This document shows positions 18,089 to 25,898 of a DNA stretch of 36,498 nucleotides, piece by piece. Numbering within the stretch: the first letter of the stretch is position 1; every line of letters begins with the position of its first letter. Both the position numbers and the translations under genes were made by a program. Source of the stretch: Nocardia exalbida NBRC 100660 (lineage in GTDB: Bacteria > Actinomycetota > Actinomycetes > Mycobacteriales > Mycobacteriaceae); NCBI RefSeq assembly GCF_000308575.1, contig NZ_BAFZ01000114.1, forward strand, positions 1 through 36,498, given 5' to 3'. The notes beneath the pieces are model-generated. The model was not told where the DNA came from and did not search any database. It saw only the letters and a program-made list of their open reading frames with translations.

Positions 18089-19063
18089 TCAGCGCAGGGT
18101 GACCACGACCTTGCCGGTGGCCGTCCGGTTGTCCAGCGAGGCGACCGCCTCCGCGGCTTTGTCCAGCGGGTACAGCACCGGTTGCGGCGGCGCGATCTTG
18201 CCGGCGGCCAGCAGCGGCTCCACCTCGGCCCACTGCTCCTGCAGGTAGCCGGGATGCGACATCACCCATTCGCCCCACGCCGCGCCGGTCACCTCGACGT
18301 TCTTCAGCAGCAGCCGGTTGACCTTCACGGTCGGGATCTCCCCCGCGGTGAAGCCGACGACCAGCAACCGGCCCGCCGAGGCGAGCGAACGGATGCTGTC
18401 GGTGAAACGGTCACCGCCGACCGGATCCAGGACGATGTCCACGCCGCGACCACCGGTCAGCTCCTTCACCGCCGCCAGCCAGCCGTCGGTCAGCACCACA
18501 TCGGTGGCGCCGTTGGCGCGCGCGACCTCGGCCTTCTCCTCGGTGCTCACCACGGCGATCACCCGGCCCGCACCCAGCGCGGCCGCCAGCCGCAGCGTCG
18601 AGGTGCCGATGCCGCCCGCGGCGCCGTGCACCAGCACCGTCTCCCCCTCCGCCAGCCTGCCCCTGGTGCGCAGGCAGAAGTGCACGGTCAGGTCGTTGAA
18701 CAGGATGCCTGCGCCCGCCTCCAGCGAGACGTTGTCGGGGAGCCGGAAGACCATCTGGGTTGGCGTGACGGCCGTCTCGGCCATCGCGTTGCCGAGCATG
18801 GTCAGCGCGACCACCCGGTCACCCGGCCGCACGTGCGCGTCCTCGGGAGCCTCCCGGACGATGCCCGCGACCTCGCCGCCCACGACGAACGGCAATTCGG
18901 GCTTCATCTGGTAGAGGCCGCGCGTCATCAGCACGTCCGGGAAGGCCACGCCCGCCGCGTGCACGTCGATCACGACGCCGCCCGGGAAGACCGCGGGCTC
19001 GGGGATATCGACGATCCGAACCGCTTCCGGTCCCTCCAGCTTGCTGACCTGGGCTGCGCGCAT
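18089..19063 (-). CDS. NADPH:quinone oxidoreductase-like enzyme (zinc-independent MDR family)
   Basis: This 324-aa medium-chain dehydrogenase/reductase lacks the structural zinc cysteines of alcohol dehydrogenases and resembles quinone oxidoreductase/crotonyl-CoA-reductase-like proteins. It shows the GroES-like N-terminal domain (MRAAQVSKLEGPEAVRIVD), the HGAAGGIGTS nucleotide-binding loop, and the VDIVLDPVGGDRF segment. ATG 19063 is preferred because an AGAGAGG ribosome site lies seven bases upstream; the longer frame to 19111 has none. It should reduce quinones or enones with NADPH in the cytosol. It is the first gene of a likely pair with the AlkZ-like gene and is divergent from the type VII substrate pair. 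Confidence 0.9.
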   Translation of the reverse strand: MRAAQVSKLEGPEAVRIVDIPEPAVFPGGVVIDVHAAGVAFPDVLMTRGLYQMKPELPFVVGGEVAGIVREAPEDAHVRPGDRVVALTMLGNAMAETAVTPTQMVFRLPDNVSLEAGAGILFNDLTVHFCLRTRGRLAEGETVLVHGAAGGIGTSTLRLAAALGAGRVIAVVSTEEKAEVARANGATDVVLTDGWLAAVKELTGGRGVDIVLDPVGGDRFTDSIRSLASAGRLLVVGFTAGEIPTVKVNRLLLKNVEVTGAAWGEWVMSHPGYLQEQWAEVEPLLAAGKIAPPQPVLYPLDKAAEAVASLDNRTATGKVVVTLR

Positions 19064-19208
19064 GTGCCGACCTCTCTGTCCTCGCCCCGGCCTGATCCGC
19101 GCCGGCGCCACACCGACAACATAACGGGCGCCCCCCGAGCACGCCCGTCCGGACGCCCGATTTTGCTATGCTGGCCGCGACCTCGCGGTCGGGAGGGAAG
19201 GGGGATTC

Positions 19209-19541
19209 ATGGTCGAGCAAAACCAGTCACAACCTGCGACGACGATGCAGGTCGACCCGGCGGCGCTGCGCTCCTTCGCGCAGGCGCTGCGCACGGAGGC
19301 CACGTCGGTCACCGACCTCGGCGCAGGCGAGGGTCTCGGCGTCGCGGTGGGCGCGCTGCCCGGCACCGATTTCGGTCCGGTGGCCCAGCGCGCGAACGAC
19401 GCCGCGCACCGCTGCCTGGAGCGGATCGGATCGCGCCTGACCACCATCGCCGACAACCTGCACAACGCGGCGGGCAAGTACGAACTGGCCGAGGACGACT
19501 TCGCGGCGAAGCTGCGCGCCATAGGGCTCCAGCTGCCATGA
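19209..19541 (+). CDS. EspC-like type VII secretion target
   Basis: This 110-aa protein resembles the ESX-1 EspC family (small helical T7SS substrates). It is a two-helix protein with a central LPGTDFG turn and a C-terminal helix ending YELAEDDFAAKL, which carries a YxxxD/E-type secretion signal (Y-E-L-A-E). It has no Sec signal peptide. A strong Shine-Dalgarno (GGGAGGGAAGGGG) precedes ATG 19209. Its stop overlaps the start of the next gene (ATGA), so the two are translationally coupled and the products are likely secreted as a pair. A TATGCT hexamer about 35 bp upstream may be the -10 element. No secretion machinery genes are in the window. Confidence 0.85.
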   Translation: MVEQNQSQPATTMQVDPAALRSFAQALRTEATSVTDLGAGEGLGVAVGALPGTDFGPVAQRANDAAHRCLERIGSRLTTIADNLHNAAGKYELAEDDFAAKLRAIGLQLP

Positions 19542-20671
19542 CGCTCACCATTCCAGACGTCGAGAACTGGCAGCCGGAACAGCTTTCGGCGGCGGGCGCG
19601 CTCGCCGAACGGATGTCGCAGGGGCTGGACAACGCGGTCGGCAAGGGCGCGGACGACACGAAAGCGCTCGCCGACACGAAGCAGTGGTCCGGATCCGCCG
19701 GCGACGCGGCGAACGCCCGGATGCAGACCGAGAAGACGCGCGCCTCCGCGGTGAGCGCCGCGCTACTCGAGTTGAAGACCGCGCTCACCACCCAGGTGCA
19801 GAACCTGACCGAGGCGAAGGCCAAGGTACTGAGCCTGCGCGACGACGCACTGAACCAGACGCCGCCCTTCGATGTCGCGCCCAACGGCACCGTCGATGCC
19901 AAGACGCGAATCGACTACCTCCGGGCGCACGCGGACAAGGCCGACGTCGAGGAGCTGGTCTTCCAGGAAGCGCTCCAGGCGGCCTCGCGGACGTGGGAGC
20001 TGACCAACGCCTTGAAGACCGCCGAAGATGTGGCGAACCGAGCCGAGACACAGGTCGACGGCGCGGCAGGCAAATTGGAGGCGGCGTTCGCCGGGCTCGG
20101 TGAGCCGAGCGCGAACGTACCCGCGGCCCCCACCGCGCCCGCCGCCACCACACCGGCCGCCGCGTCGGGAACCCCGGTCTCCGCGCCTTCACCGGATCGG
20201 TCGAGCCAGCTGATGTCCGGGCACCACGACTCGGGAACATCCCACGGCACGTCGTCGGGAACGCCGTATCACGGCGGGCCGAGTTCGTCCGCGCCGACCG
20301 GCCCGCTGCCCAGCGGTGACGTCGCGCGATGGATCGCCGAGGCGAAGCAGAAACTCATCGCGATGGGGTACGACCCCGCCGACATCGATGAACGAGCCAT
20401 CGCCCTGATCATCGAGCACGAATCCGCGGGCAATCCTTACGCGGAGAACCGCTGGGACAGCAACTGGGTGGCCGGACATCCGTCGAAGGGTCTCATGCAG
20501 ACCATCGACAGCACGTTCAACGCCTACAAGGCGCCCGGCCACGACGACGTCTGGAACCCGGTCGACAACATCATCGCCGGAGTGCGCTACTCCATCGATC
20601 GCTACGGGTCGCTCGGCAACGTCCCCGGTGTCGCCGCGGTCAACTCGGGCGGCGCGTACCAGGGCTACTGA
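19538..20671 (+). CDS. WXG100-type secreted transglycosylase (SLT domain)
   Basis: This 377-aa protein has an N-terminal WXG100-like helical hairpin (about residues 10-190, with W50-S-G52). A Pro/Ala/Ser/Gly/His-rich linker follows (about 190-255), then a C-terminal lysozyme-like transglycosylase domain (260-377). That domain shows IIEHESAGNP with likely catalytic E295, GLMQ at 318-321, and NIIAGVRYSIDRYGS. It would cleave peptidoglycan glycan strands outside the cell. The start at 19538 overlaps the stop of the EspC-like gene (ATGA). The much longer open frame upstream to 18053 is antisense to the quinone oxidoreductase gene and is not real. The pair resembles EspC plus a larger partner, with the EspC-like protein probably carrying the export signal. 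Confidence 0.88.
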   Translation: MTLTIPDVENWQPEQLSAAGALAERMSQGLDNAVGKGADDTKALADTKQWSGSAGDAANARMQTEKTRASAVSAALLELKTALTTQVQNLTEAKAKVLSLRDDALNQTPPFDVAPNGTVDAKTRIDYLRAHADKADVEELVFQEALQAASRTWELTNALKTAEDVANRAETQVDGAAGKLEAAFAGLGEPSANVPAAPTAPAATTPAAASGTPVSAPSPDRSSQLMSGHHDSGTSHGTSSGTPYHGGPSSSAPTGPLPSGDVARWIAEAKQKLIAMGYDPADIDERAIALIIEHESAGNPYAENRWDSNWVAGHPSKGLMQTIDSTFNAYKAPGHDDVWNPVDNIIAGVRYSIDRYGSLGNVPGVAAVNSGGAYQGY

Positions 20672-20815
20672 CCCGCTCACGGCCAGGGCCTGCGCCCGCC
20701 GACTGCCGAGCGCGCATGATCGCGTACCGGTGCCGCGCACAGAAAACCCCATTTTTGCTGGCCCACGACCCGGCTGACGGACTATTAAGGAGGTAGGGAC
20801 GGCTCGACGCGAGGG

Positions 20816-20844
20816 TGTGACGTACGCCCCGTAAAGTCGTCACA
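20816..20844. promoter_or_regulatory. Inverted repeat upstream of the acyl-ACP thioesterase gene
   Basis: TGTGACG (20816-20822) and CGTCACA (20838-20844) form a perfect 7-bp inverted repeat with a 15-bp spacer, about 50 bp before the GTG start. It could be an operator. The spacing is too long for a standard CRP site. The rest of the 223-bp spacer (20672-20894) shows no gene. Confidence 0.35.
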
Positions 20845-20894
20845 ACAGCACCGCATGAAGAAACGCGGCACACCGTGCAGCGCGAGGAGCACAA

Positions 20895-21689
20895 GTGTCA
20901 CTCGATCAGCCACTCGCCCCGCTTCCCCAGGAGGGCATGGGCTTTACTTCGGCGTGGCCCATCCGGGCTGGTGATGTGGATCCCTACGACCGGTTGCGGT
21001 TCGATGCCGTCGCCCGCTACTTGCAAGATATCGCCTGGGAAAACCTGCATAAGACGTTCTTCCATCGGACCGACCCGAACTGGATCATCCGGCGCACGGT
21101 CATCGACGTCATCCGGCCGATTCTGTGGCCGGACGAGGTGCAGTTGCTGCGGTGGTGCTCGGCGATGTCCACCCGGTGGACCAACATGCGCGTGCGGATC
21201 ACCAGCGGAAACGGCGGCCTGATCGAGACCGAGGGCTTCTGGATCAATATCAGCGAGTCCACCGGCATGCCCGCGCGGATCAGCGACGAGGGCCTCGCCT
21301 ACCTCGCGCGCACCTCCGGCGAGCACCGTTTGCGGTGGCGGCCCTATCTGACCGACGCCACGCCGCCGGAGTCCGACACCGACCTGCCGTTCCCGGTACG
21401 CGCCACCGACATCGACCAGTACAACCACGTCAACAACGCCTGTTACTGGCAAGCGGTGGAACAGTTCCTGGTCGAATATCCCAAGCTGCTCGCGGGCCCG
21501 CACCGCGCGGTGATCGAATACGTGGCGCCGGTGCTGGCCCGCCAGCACGTGAGCGTGCGCAGCCGGTACGAGCCGGGAGATCGCACCGGGCAGCCGGTGC
21601 TCCGGCTGTGGTTCGTGGTCGGTGGGACCACCACCACCGTGGTCCGCATCATGCCCTTACCCGGCGCTCCCGCCTCTCCAGGGTTTTAG
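20895..21689 (+). CDS. Acyl-ACP thioesterase family protein
   Basis: This 264-aa protein has two hotdog-fold repeats characteristic of the acyl-ACP thioesterase family. The N-terminal repeat runs from about residue 15 (FTSAWPIRAGDVDPYDRLRF ... RYLQDIAWENL), and the second from about 160 (FPVRATDIDQYNHVNNACYWQAVEQFL). The second contains the conserved D-x-x-x-H-V-N-N motif with the Asn/His pair used in catalysis. It would hydrolyse acyl-ACP or acyl-CoA to free fatty acid. The start is GTG 20895, with GAGGAG eight bases upstream. The last residues (GAPASPGF) are encoded inside a short tandem repeat that continues past the stop codon. It converges on fprB. Confidence 0.88.
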   Translation: MSLDQPLAPLPQEGMGFTSAWPIRAGDVDPYDRLRFDAVARYLQDIAWENLHKTFFHRTDPNWIIRRTVIDVIRPILWPDEVQLLRWCSAMSTRWTNMRVRITSGNGGLIETEGFWINISESTGMPARISDEGLAYLARTSGEHRLRWRPYLTDATPPESDTDLPFPVRATDIDQYNHVNNACYWQAVEQFLVEYPKLLAGPHRAVIEYVAPVLARQHVSVRSRYEPGDRTGQPVLRLWFVVGGTTTTVVRIMPLPGAPASPGF

Positions 21690-21715
21690 GCTCCCCCGCC
21701 TCTCCGGGTTTTCAG
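21666..21715 (+). repeat. Short imperfect tandem duplication at the end of the thioesterase gene
   Basis: A unit of 24 bases (21666-21689) is followed immediately by a 26-base near-copy (21690-21715). Both share CTCC, CGCCTCTCC and GGGTTTT blocks. The first unit contains the stop codon TAG (21687-21689); in the second unit the matching bases read TCAG. Confidence 0.6.
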
Positions 21716-21906
21716 GCCATACCAGTCGGGGATACGGGATTCCCGTGCAGGTCCTGCGTCGGGTGCCGCTCGGGTTTCGGGCGTACCCGGCGAGTTACCC
21801 ATGTTCTTGCGAAATCGGTTGGCCGGTTCCGGCGAGACCCGGTCGGCGCAGTCGTGACGTCAGGCGACGAGATTTGCCGCACGGCTCGGTCGGGGCCAGG
21901 GAACCG

Positions 21907-21937
21907 GGCCGGTCGGAACGCGGTGTTCCGACCGGCC
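21907..21937. terminator. Strong hairpin terminator between the thioesterase gene and fprB
   Basis: A perfect 13-bp stem (21907-21919 with 21925-21937; GGCCGGTCGGAAC and complement) closes a 5-base loop. It lies 11 bp past the fprB stop on the minus strand and can also stop converging transcription. Confidence 0.8.
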
Positions 21938-21947
21938 TCCTGCATCG

Positions 21948-23618
21948 TCAGCCGCGGGCGGCTTTGAGCAGGTCTTCGCGGGTGGTGAATTTGACGCGCG
22001 GGCGGCCTGCGGACTTGCCCGCGGTCTTCTCCGCCTGGTCGATCGCTCGCCAGCCCGCCCGGTCGACCAAGTCGGCCTGGCGCTCGGCGAGCAGGGCCCG
22101 CAGCGCGGCGCGGTCGGCCTGCGGCGCGGCGAGTTTGCCCGCGGTGAAGTCGGCGAGCAGCAGCTCCACCGTCTCCTCGGAGTCGATCCGGTTCGAACCG
22201 ATCACACCGCGCGGGCCACGCTTGATCCACCCGCTGACGTACACGCCGCTGAGCATGGTTCCGTCGTCGGCGATAACCCGGCCGTGCTCGTTCGGCACGA
22301 CACCCCGCCGCTCGTCGAACGGCAGTTCACCGACCCGCTCGCCGCGGTACCCGATCGACCGCAGAACCAGCGAGGTGCCGATGCTCTCGGTGCGGTCGGT
22401 CGGCCGTGCGACGAGCTGACCGTCTTCCTCGAACAGCTCGTTGTGCACGATCTCGATGGACTCGACCCGGTCGGTGCCGGTGAGCGCGGTGGGCGAGGTG
22501 AGATAGCGGAACACGATCCGCTTGTTGCCTTCGGCCCGGCGACCGCCCGCGTACTCCTGGGCGAGGGTGTACTTCAGTTTCAGCGACGGCTCGACCTGCG
22601 GGTCGTCCACGATCGCCTGGCTGGCGTGGTCCAGTGCCAGGTCGGTCTCCTCGACGATGACGTCGACGCCCTTCAGATGCGCGAGGGCGAGGAACTCCGG
22701 GGAGGTGTAGGCCGCTTGCAGCGGGCCGCGCCTGCCCAGCACGACCACTTCGCGGATATTGCTCTGCCGGAGGGCGTCCAGCGCGTGGTCGGCGATGTCG
22801 GTCTTGGCGAGTTCGTCCGGGTCGACGGTCAGCACGCGCGCCACGTCCAGCGCGACGTTGCCGTTGCCGACGATCACCGCCCGCTCCCCGGACAGGTCGA
22901 AGGTCCGGTCGGCGTAGTCGGGGTGGCCGTTGTACCAGGCGACGAACTCGGTGGCGGAGTGGCTGCCCGGCAGGTCCTCGCCAGGGACGCCCATCTTCCG
23001 GTCGCTGGAGGCGCCGACGGCGTAGATCACCGCGTGGTGGTGGCGCAGCAGTTCCTCATGCGAGATGTGGGTGCCCACTTCGACATTGAGGTAGTACTGC
23101 AGCGTCTCACGGCGGAAGGCGGACTCGAACATGCCCGAGACGGTCTTGGTGCCCGGATGGTCGGGCGCGACGCCTGCCCGGACCAGGCCCCACGGGGTGG
23201 GCAGCCGGTCGAACATCTCGATTTCCACGTCGGCCCTGCGCAGCAGTTCGTCGGCGGCGTAGCAGGCCGCGGGCCCGGCGCCGACGATCGCGACGCGCAG
23301 GGTGCCCAGCTCCTTCGGCGGACGCGCGGGGGTGACGATCGGGTCGAAGTTCGATTCCAGCGGATGCCGTTGGAAATAGTCGGCGTTGATGTCGCGGAAT
23401 CGCGCCAGCGAAGCGGTCAGGTCGTCCTCGGAGAAGATGGCCTCCACCGGGCACGCGTCGACACAGGCGCCGCAGTCGATACAGGTGTCGGGGTCGATGT
23501 AGAGCATCTCGGTCGTCGCGAACTCCGGCTGGTCCGGCGTGGGACGGATGCAGTCGACCGGGCACTCGGAGACGCAGCTGGCGTCGTTGCAACAACGCTG
23601 CGTGATTACGTAGGCCAT
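21948..23618 (-). CDS. fprB: Ferredoxin fused to ferredoxin/adrenodoxin-NADP reductase (FprB type)
   Basis: This is a 556-aa two-domain redox protein. Residues 1-70 form a ferredoxin with two cysteine clusters (C9/C10, C15, C19, C23 and C46-x2-C49-x2-C52-x3-C56), so it should carry two iron-sulfur clusters. From about residue 105 there is an adrenodoxin-reductase-like flavoprotein with the FAD-binding AIVGAGPAACYAADELL motif and an NADP-binding VGNGNVALDVARVL motif. It would pass electrons from NADPH through FAD to the attached ferredoxin and on to partners such as cytochromes P450. The start ATG 23618 has a GAGGATC site. It is divergent from the SixA-type gene by 182 bp and ends at a strong hairpin. 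Confidence 0.95.
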   Translation of the reverse strand: MAYVITQRCCNDASCVSECPVDCIRPTPDQPEFATTEMLYIDPDTCIDCGACVDACPVEAIFSEDDLTASLARFRDINADYFQRHPLESNFDPIVTPARPPKELGTLRVAIVGAGPAACYAADELLRRADVEIEMFDRLPTPWGLVRAGVAPDHPGTKTVSGMFESAFRRETLQYYLNVEVGTHISHEELLRHHHAVIYAVGASSDRKMGVPGEDLPGSHSATEFVAWYNGHPDYADRTFDLSGERAVIVGNGNVALDVARVLTVDPDELAKTDIADHALDALRQSNIREVVVLGRRGPLQAAYTSPEFLALAHLKGVDVIVEETDLALDHASQAIVDDPQVEPSLKLKYTLAQEYAGGRRAEGNKRIVFRYLTSPTALTGTDRVESIEIVHNELFEEDGQLVARPTDRTESIGTSLVLRSIGYRGERVGELPFDERRGVVPNEHGRVIADDGTMLSGVYVSGWIKRGPRGVIGSNRIDSEETVELLLADFTAGKLAAPQADRAALRALLAERQADLVDRAGWRAIDQAEKTAGKSAGRPRVKFTTREDLLKAARG

Positions 23619-23800
23619 ATTGTGCTGATCCTCGAAGAAGTACGTGGGCCGTGGCCACCCATGGGGTTGTGGTGGACAGATGAGCGGCGTCCGTCACGTC
23701 CGCCGCGGGGATCGCCCGCGAGAGCACGTGATGTGATGCCGCTTTCAGTTTGCCTCGAGTGTGGTCGAGACCTCTCGCCCGGAGGCCTTACCGTATCTCC

Positions 23801-24292
23801 ATGGCGCGGACTCTGATCCTCATGCGGCACGGTAAGTCGGCCTATCCCGAGGGCGTCGACGATCACGAGCGGCCGTTGGCGCCGCGGGGCAGACGCGAGG
23901 CGGGACTGGCGGGTCGGTGGCTGCGAGCTACTCAACCGCCGATCGACGCCGTGCGCTGCTCCACCGCGACACGGACCAGGGAGACGCTGTCGGCCACCGG
24001 CGTCACCGCGCCGGCCGTCTTCGAACCCGGGATCTACGAGGCCGCCCCGGAGACGCTGATCGAACTGGTCCGCCTCGGCGACGACGACGTGGCCACCCTG
24101 CTGGTGATCGGGCACGCGCCCGGCATGCCGTGGACGGCTTGGGAATTGGCGAGCAACCGCGACAGTGCCCCGGCCGTCGAGCTCAGCCGGAAGTTCCCGA
24201 CCTCAGCACTCGCGGTGCTGCGCTTCGACCGCGATTGGGCGGACATCGATCCGGGGACCGGCGAACTGACGCATTTCCACATCCCACGCTGA
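23801..24292 (+). CDS. SixA-type histidine phosphatase family protein
   Basis: This 163-aa protein of the histidine phosphatase superfamily is SixA-like in length. The catalytic RHG motif is near the start (LILMRHGKSA, phospho-acceptor H10), and the second conserved histidine is in the VIGHAPGMP segment. SixA in E. coli removes phosphate from phosphohistidine proteins; actinobacterial homologues are mostly uncharacterised, so the substrate is open. ATG 23801 is chosen because it directly precedes the RHG strand. A TACCGT hexamer ends six bases before it, while the GGAGG is too far away, which suggests a leaderless message. It converges on a small membrane-protein gene, and the two stops flank or touch one hairpin. 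Confidence 0.88.
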   Translation: MARTLILMRHGKSAYPEGVDDHERPLAPRGRREAGLAGRWLRATQPPIDAVRCSTATRTRETLSATGVTAPAVFEPGIYEAAPETLIELVRLGDDDVATLLVIGHAPGMPWTAWELASNRDSAPAVELSRKFPTSALAVLRFDRDWADIDPGTGELTHFHIPR

Positions 24293-24319
24293 CCGCACGC
24301 GGCTCGCGCGCGGTCAGCG
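24287..24319. terminator. Bidirectional hairpin overlapping two converging stop codons
   Basis: CGCTGACCGC (24287-24296) pairs with GCGGTCAGCG (24310-24319). The left arm holds the SixA-type gene's TGA and the right arm holds the stop of the small membrane protein gene. A single hairpin thus serves both converging genes. Confidence 0.65.
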
Positions 24320-24517
24320 CAGTAACCTGCCGCCGACCACAACGCCCGCACCGAGCACGAGCAGCAGGGCGAACGCGGCCAGACCGCCGAACAACCACCA
24401 CACCACGCCGAGCGCGATCGCGAACGGCGCGATCGCGATCGCGGTGATCACCGGGCTTTCCCTGACCGTCGCCCAGGCCGAACGAGCCCTGATCCGGTCG
24501 ATGTCCTTTCCAGGCAT
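24314..24517 (-). CDS. Small two-helix membrane protein
   Basis: This 67-aa protein has a short basic cytoplasmic N-terminus (MPGKDIDRIRARSAW). Two closely spaced hydrophobic helices follow (about residues 24-40 and 44-62), ending in GGRLLR. It is likely an integral inner-membrane protein. The start ATG 24517 is chosen over the longer frame to 24631, which would overlap the divergent VOC gene and has no coding-like sequence. I recognise no family. It converges on the SixA-type gene. Confidence 0.65.
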   Translation of the reverse strand: MPGKDIDRIRARSAWATVRESPVITAIAIAPFAIALGVVWWLFGGLAAFALLLVLGAGVVVGGRLLR

Positions 24518-24575
24518 GTTCCCAGCGTAGGCCGGAATCCGGGACTTTGTCGGCGGCTGATGGAATGCTCGCCGG

Positions 24576-24947
24576 ATGGACTGGAAAATCGAGCTCGTCG
24601 CCATTCCGGTGACCGACGTCGACCGCGCCAAGGACTTCTACACCAAGATCGGTTTCAATGCCGATCACGATCACCGGGTCGATGAAAACCTGCGCTTCGT
24701 ACAGCTGACCCCACCCGGCTCCGGCTGCTCGATCTGCCTCGGCGAAGGCATCACCGACGCGGCGCCCGGCAGCGTCCAAGGCATGCAGATGGTGGTGGCC
24801 AGCGCCGAGGACGCCTACCGGCAGTTGATCGCCGCGGGCGTGGATGCCACTCCGGTCCAGGACCTCGGCTGGGGCCTGTTCACCTTCTTCGCCGATCCGG
24901 ACGGCAACAAATGGGCGGTCCAGCAACTGCCCGACTACAGCAGCTGA
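24576..24947 (+). CDS. VOC (glyoxalase/bleomycin-resistance-like) family protein
   Basis: This 123-aa single-domain vicinal-oxygen-chelate protein opens with the typical strand and helix (IELVAIPVTDVDRAKDFYTKIGF). It ends with the beta-strand FTFFADPDGNKWAVQQ. The domain usually dimerises to form a metal site, and members include glyoxalases, dioxygenases and drug-binding proteins, so a specific substrate cannot be named. It lies immediately upstream of the MerR promoter and diverges from the small membrane protein gene by 58 bp. The Shine-Dalgarno is weak. Confidence 0.85.
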   Translation: MDWKIELVAIPVTDVDRAKDFYTKIGFNADHDHRVDENLRFVQLTPPGSGCSICLGEGITDAAPGSVQGMQMVVASAEDAYRQLIAAGVDATPVQDLGWGLFTFFADPDGNKWAVQQLPDYSS

Positions 24948-24959
24948 ACATACCGCCCC

Positions 24960-24990
24960 TTGCTTGGAGTGCACTCCAGGTGACTAGCGT
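24960..24990 (+). promoter_or_regulatory. MerR-type promoter/operator with 19-bp spacer
   Basis: TTGCTT (24960-24965) and TAGCGT (24985-24990) are -35 and -10 hexamers separated by 19 bp, the over-long spacing that MerR proteins correct by DNA distortion. The perfect 12-bp palindrome GGAGTGCACTCC (24966-24977) lies between them. It drives the adjacent merR-like gene and the ABM gene. Confidence 0.8.
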
Positions 24991-25019
24991 CGTCGATGTT
25001 CCACGGGAAGGGCGAGTGC

Positions 25020-25478
25020 ATGAGCGAAACCGCGCCATACGCGAGCGCGCGCGACGACCGGGAGCAACCCCGGTACTCGATCGGCGAGGTGTCCGAGCGA
25101 TCGGGACTGAGCCGGGACACGCTGCGCTGGTACGAACGGATCGGCCTGATGGACTACATCGGGCGCGACCACACCGGCAAGCGGCGGTTCAGCGACCGGG
25201 ACTTGGAATGGCTGGCACTGATCGGGCGGCTGCGCACGACCGGCATGTCGGTGGCGGACATGCTCCGCTATGCCGAGCTGGTGCGGGCCGGAGACGCGAC
25301 GTTCCCGCAACGGCTGGCGATGTTCCGGGATACCCGCGCCGAGGTGCTCGCCAAGATCGATGAACTTCGTCAGACTCTGGCCGTGCTGGACCACAAGATC
25401 GCTCTGTACGAAGGCAAGGCGCGAGCGATCGAGCCGGACGTGGTCACCGCGCACGACAGCGAAGAGATCAAGGTATGA
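25020..25478 (+). CDS. MerR family transcriptional regulator
   Basis: This 152-aa protein has an N-terminal winged-helix MerR domain (YSIGEVSERSGLSRDTLRWYERIGLM, then the wing with GKRRFSDRDLEWL). A dimerisation coiled-coil follows (about residues 95-135; AEVLAKIDELRQTLAVLDHKIALYEGKAR). There is no cysteine cluster in the C-terminal part, so it is more likely an organic-ligand or redox sensor than a metal sensor. ATG 25020 has a GGAAGGGCGAG site just upstream. It sits directly behind a classical 19-bp-spacer promoter with a GGAGTGCACTCC operator, indicating autoregulation. The ABM monooxygenase gene follows 40 bp downstream and is its probable target. Confidence 0.92.
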   Translation: MSETAPYASARDDREQPRYSIGEVSERSGLSRDTLRWYERIGLMDYIGRDHTGKRRFSDRDLEWLALIGRLRTTGMSVADMLRYAELVRAGDATFPQRLAMFRDTRAEVLAKIDELRQTLAVLDHKIALYEGKARAIEPDVVTAHDSEEIKV

Positions 25479-25518
25479 CAACGAGCCGGGAACACTTCCT
25501 CGAGAGCAGGAGACGCCC

Positions 25519-25812
25519 ATGTCGACGTTGACGCTGAACGTTCGCTTCACCGCCAAGCCTGGTCGCGAGGCGGAACTGCGAGATCTGCTGCAAGGCATGA
25601 TCGAGCCGACGCTCGCGGAGGGTGGCTGCATCCGTTACGAGCTCTACCTGCATCCCACCGATCCGAGCCGGATGGTGTTGCTGGAGGAGTGGGCGGATGC
25701 CGACGCGCTGGACGCGCACTTCCGGACGCCGCACCTGAAGGCTCTCGCCACCGCGCTACAGGAAGTGCTCGTCGAACCGTTCCAGCTGCGGCGGTTCACC
25801 GAGATCGAGTGA
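25519..25812 (+). CDS. Antibiotic biosynthesis monooxygenase (ABM) domain protein
   Basis: This 97-aa ferredoxin-like alpha/beta barrel protein has the ABM pattern: LTLNVRFTAKPGREAELRDLL, EGGCIRYELYLHPTDPSRMVLLEEWADADALDAHFRTPHLKAL. Members are cofactor-free monooxygenases, haem-degrading proteins or quinol-acting enzymes such as YgiN, so the exact reaction is unknown. A GCAGGAGA site lies before ATG 25519. It is 40 bp after the MerR gene and probably co-transcribed from the MerR-regulated promoter, suggesting induction by the MerR ligand. Confidence 0.88.
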   Translation: MSTLTLNVRFTAKPGREAELRDLLQGMIEPTLAEGGCIRYELYLHPTDPSRMVLLEEWADADALDAHFRTPHLKALATALQEVLVEPFQLRRFTEIE

Positions 25813-25820
25813 CCGTACGA

Positions 25821-25835
25821 CGGTCCGGCGGACCG
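25821..25835 (+). terminator. Small hairpin after the ABM gene
   Basis: CGGTCC (25821-25826) pairs with GGACCG (25830-25835) around a 3-base loop, eight bases past the stop codon. The stem is short; function as a terminator is possible but unproven. Confidence 0.35.
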
Positions 25836-25898
25836 GAGTCCGCTTATCCGGTGGCCTGCTCCGCGCCGTTCACCGGCGGCGACTAACATCCCACGAAT

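Noticed and set aside
18053..19537. A long upstream extension of the transglycosylase frame
   Set aside because: It is antisense to the quinone oxidoreductase and overlaps the EspC-like gene. The ATGA overlap at 19538 and the WXG-like N-terminus fix the real start.
20787..20794. A perfect AAGGAGGT Shine-Dalgarno in the spacer before the thioesterase gene
   Set aside because: No start codon lies at a suitable distance, and the first GTG downstream (20815) is followed at once by a stop. No short gene can be supported.
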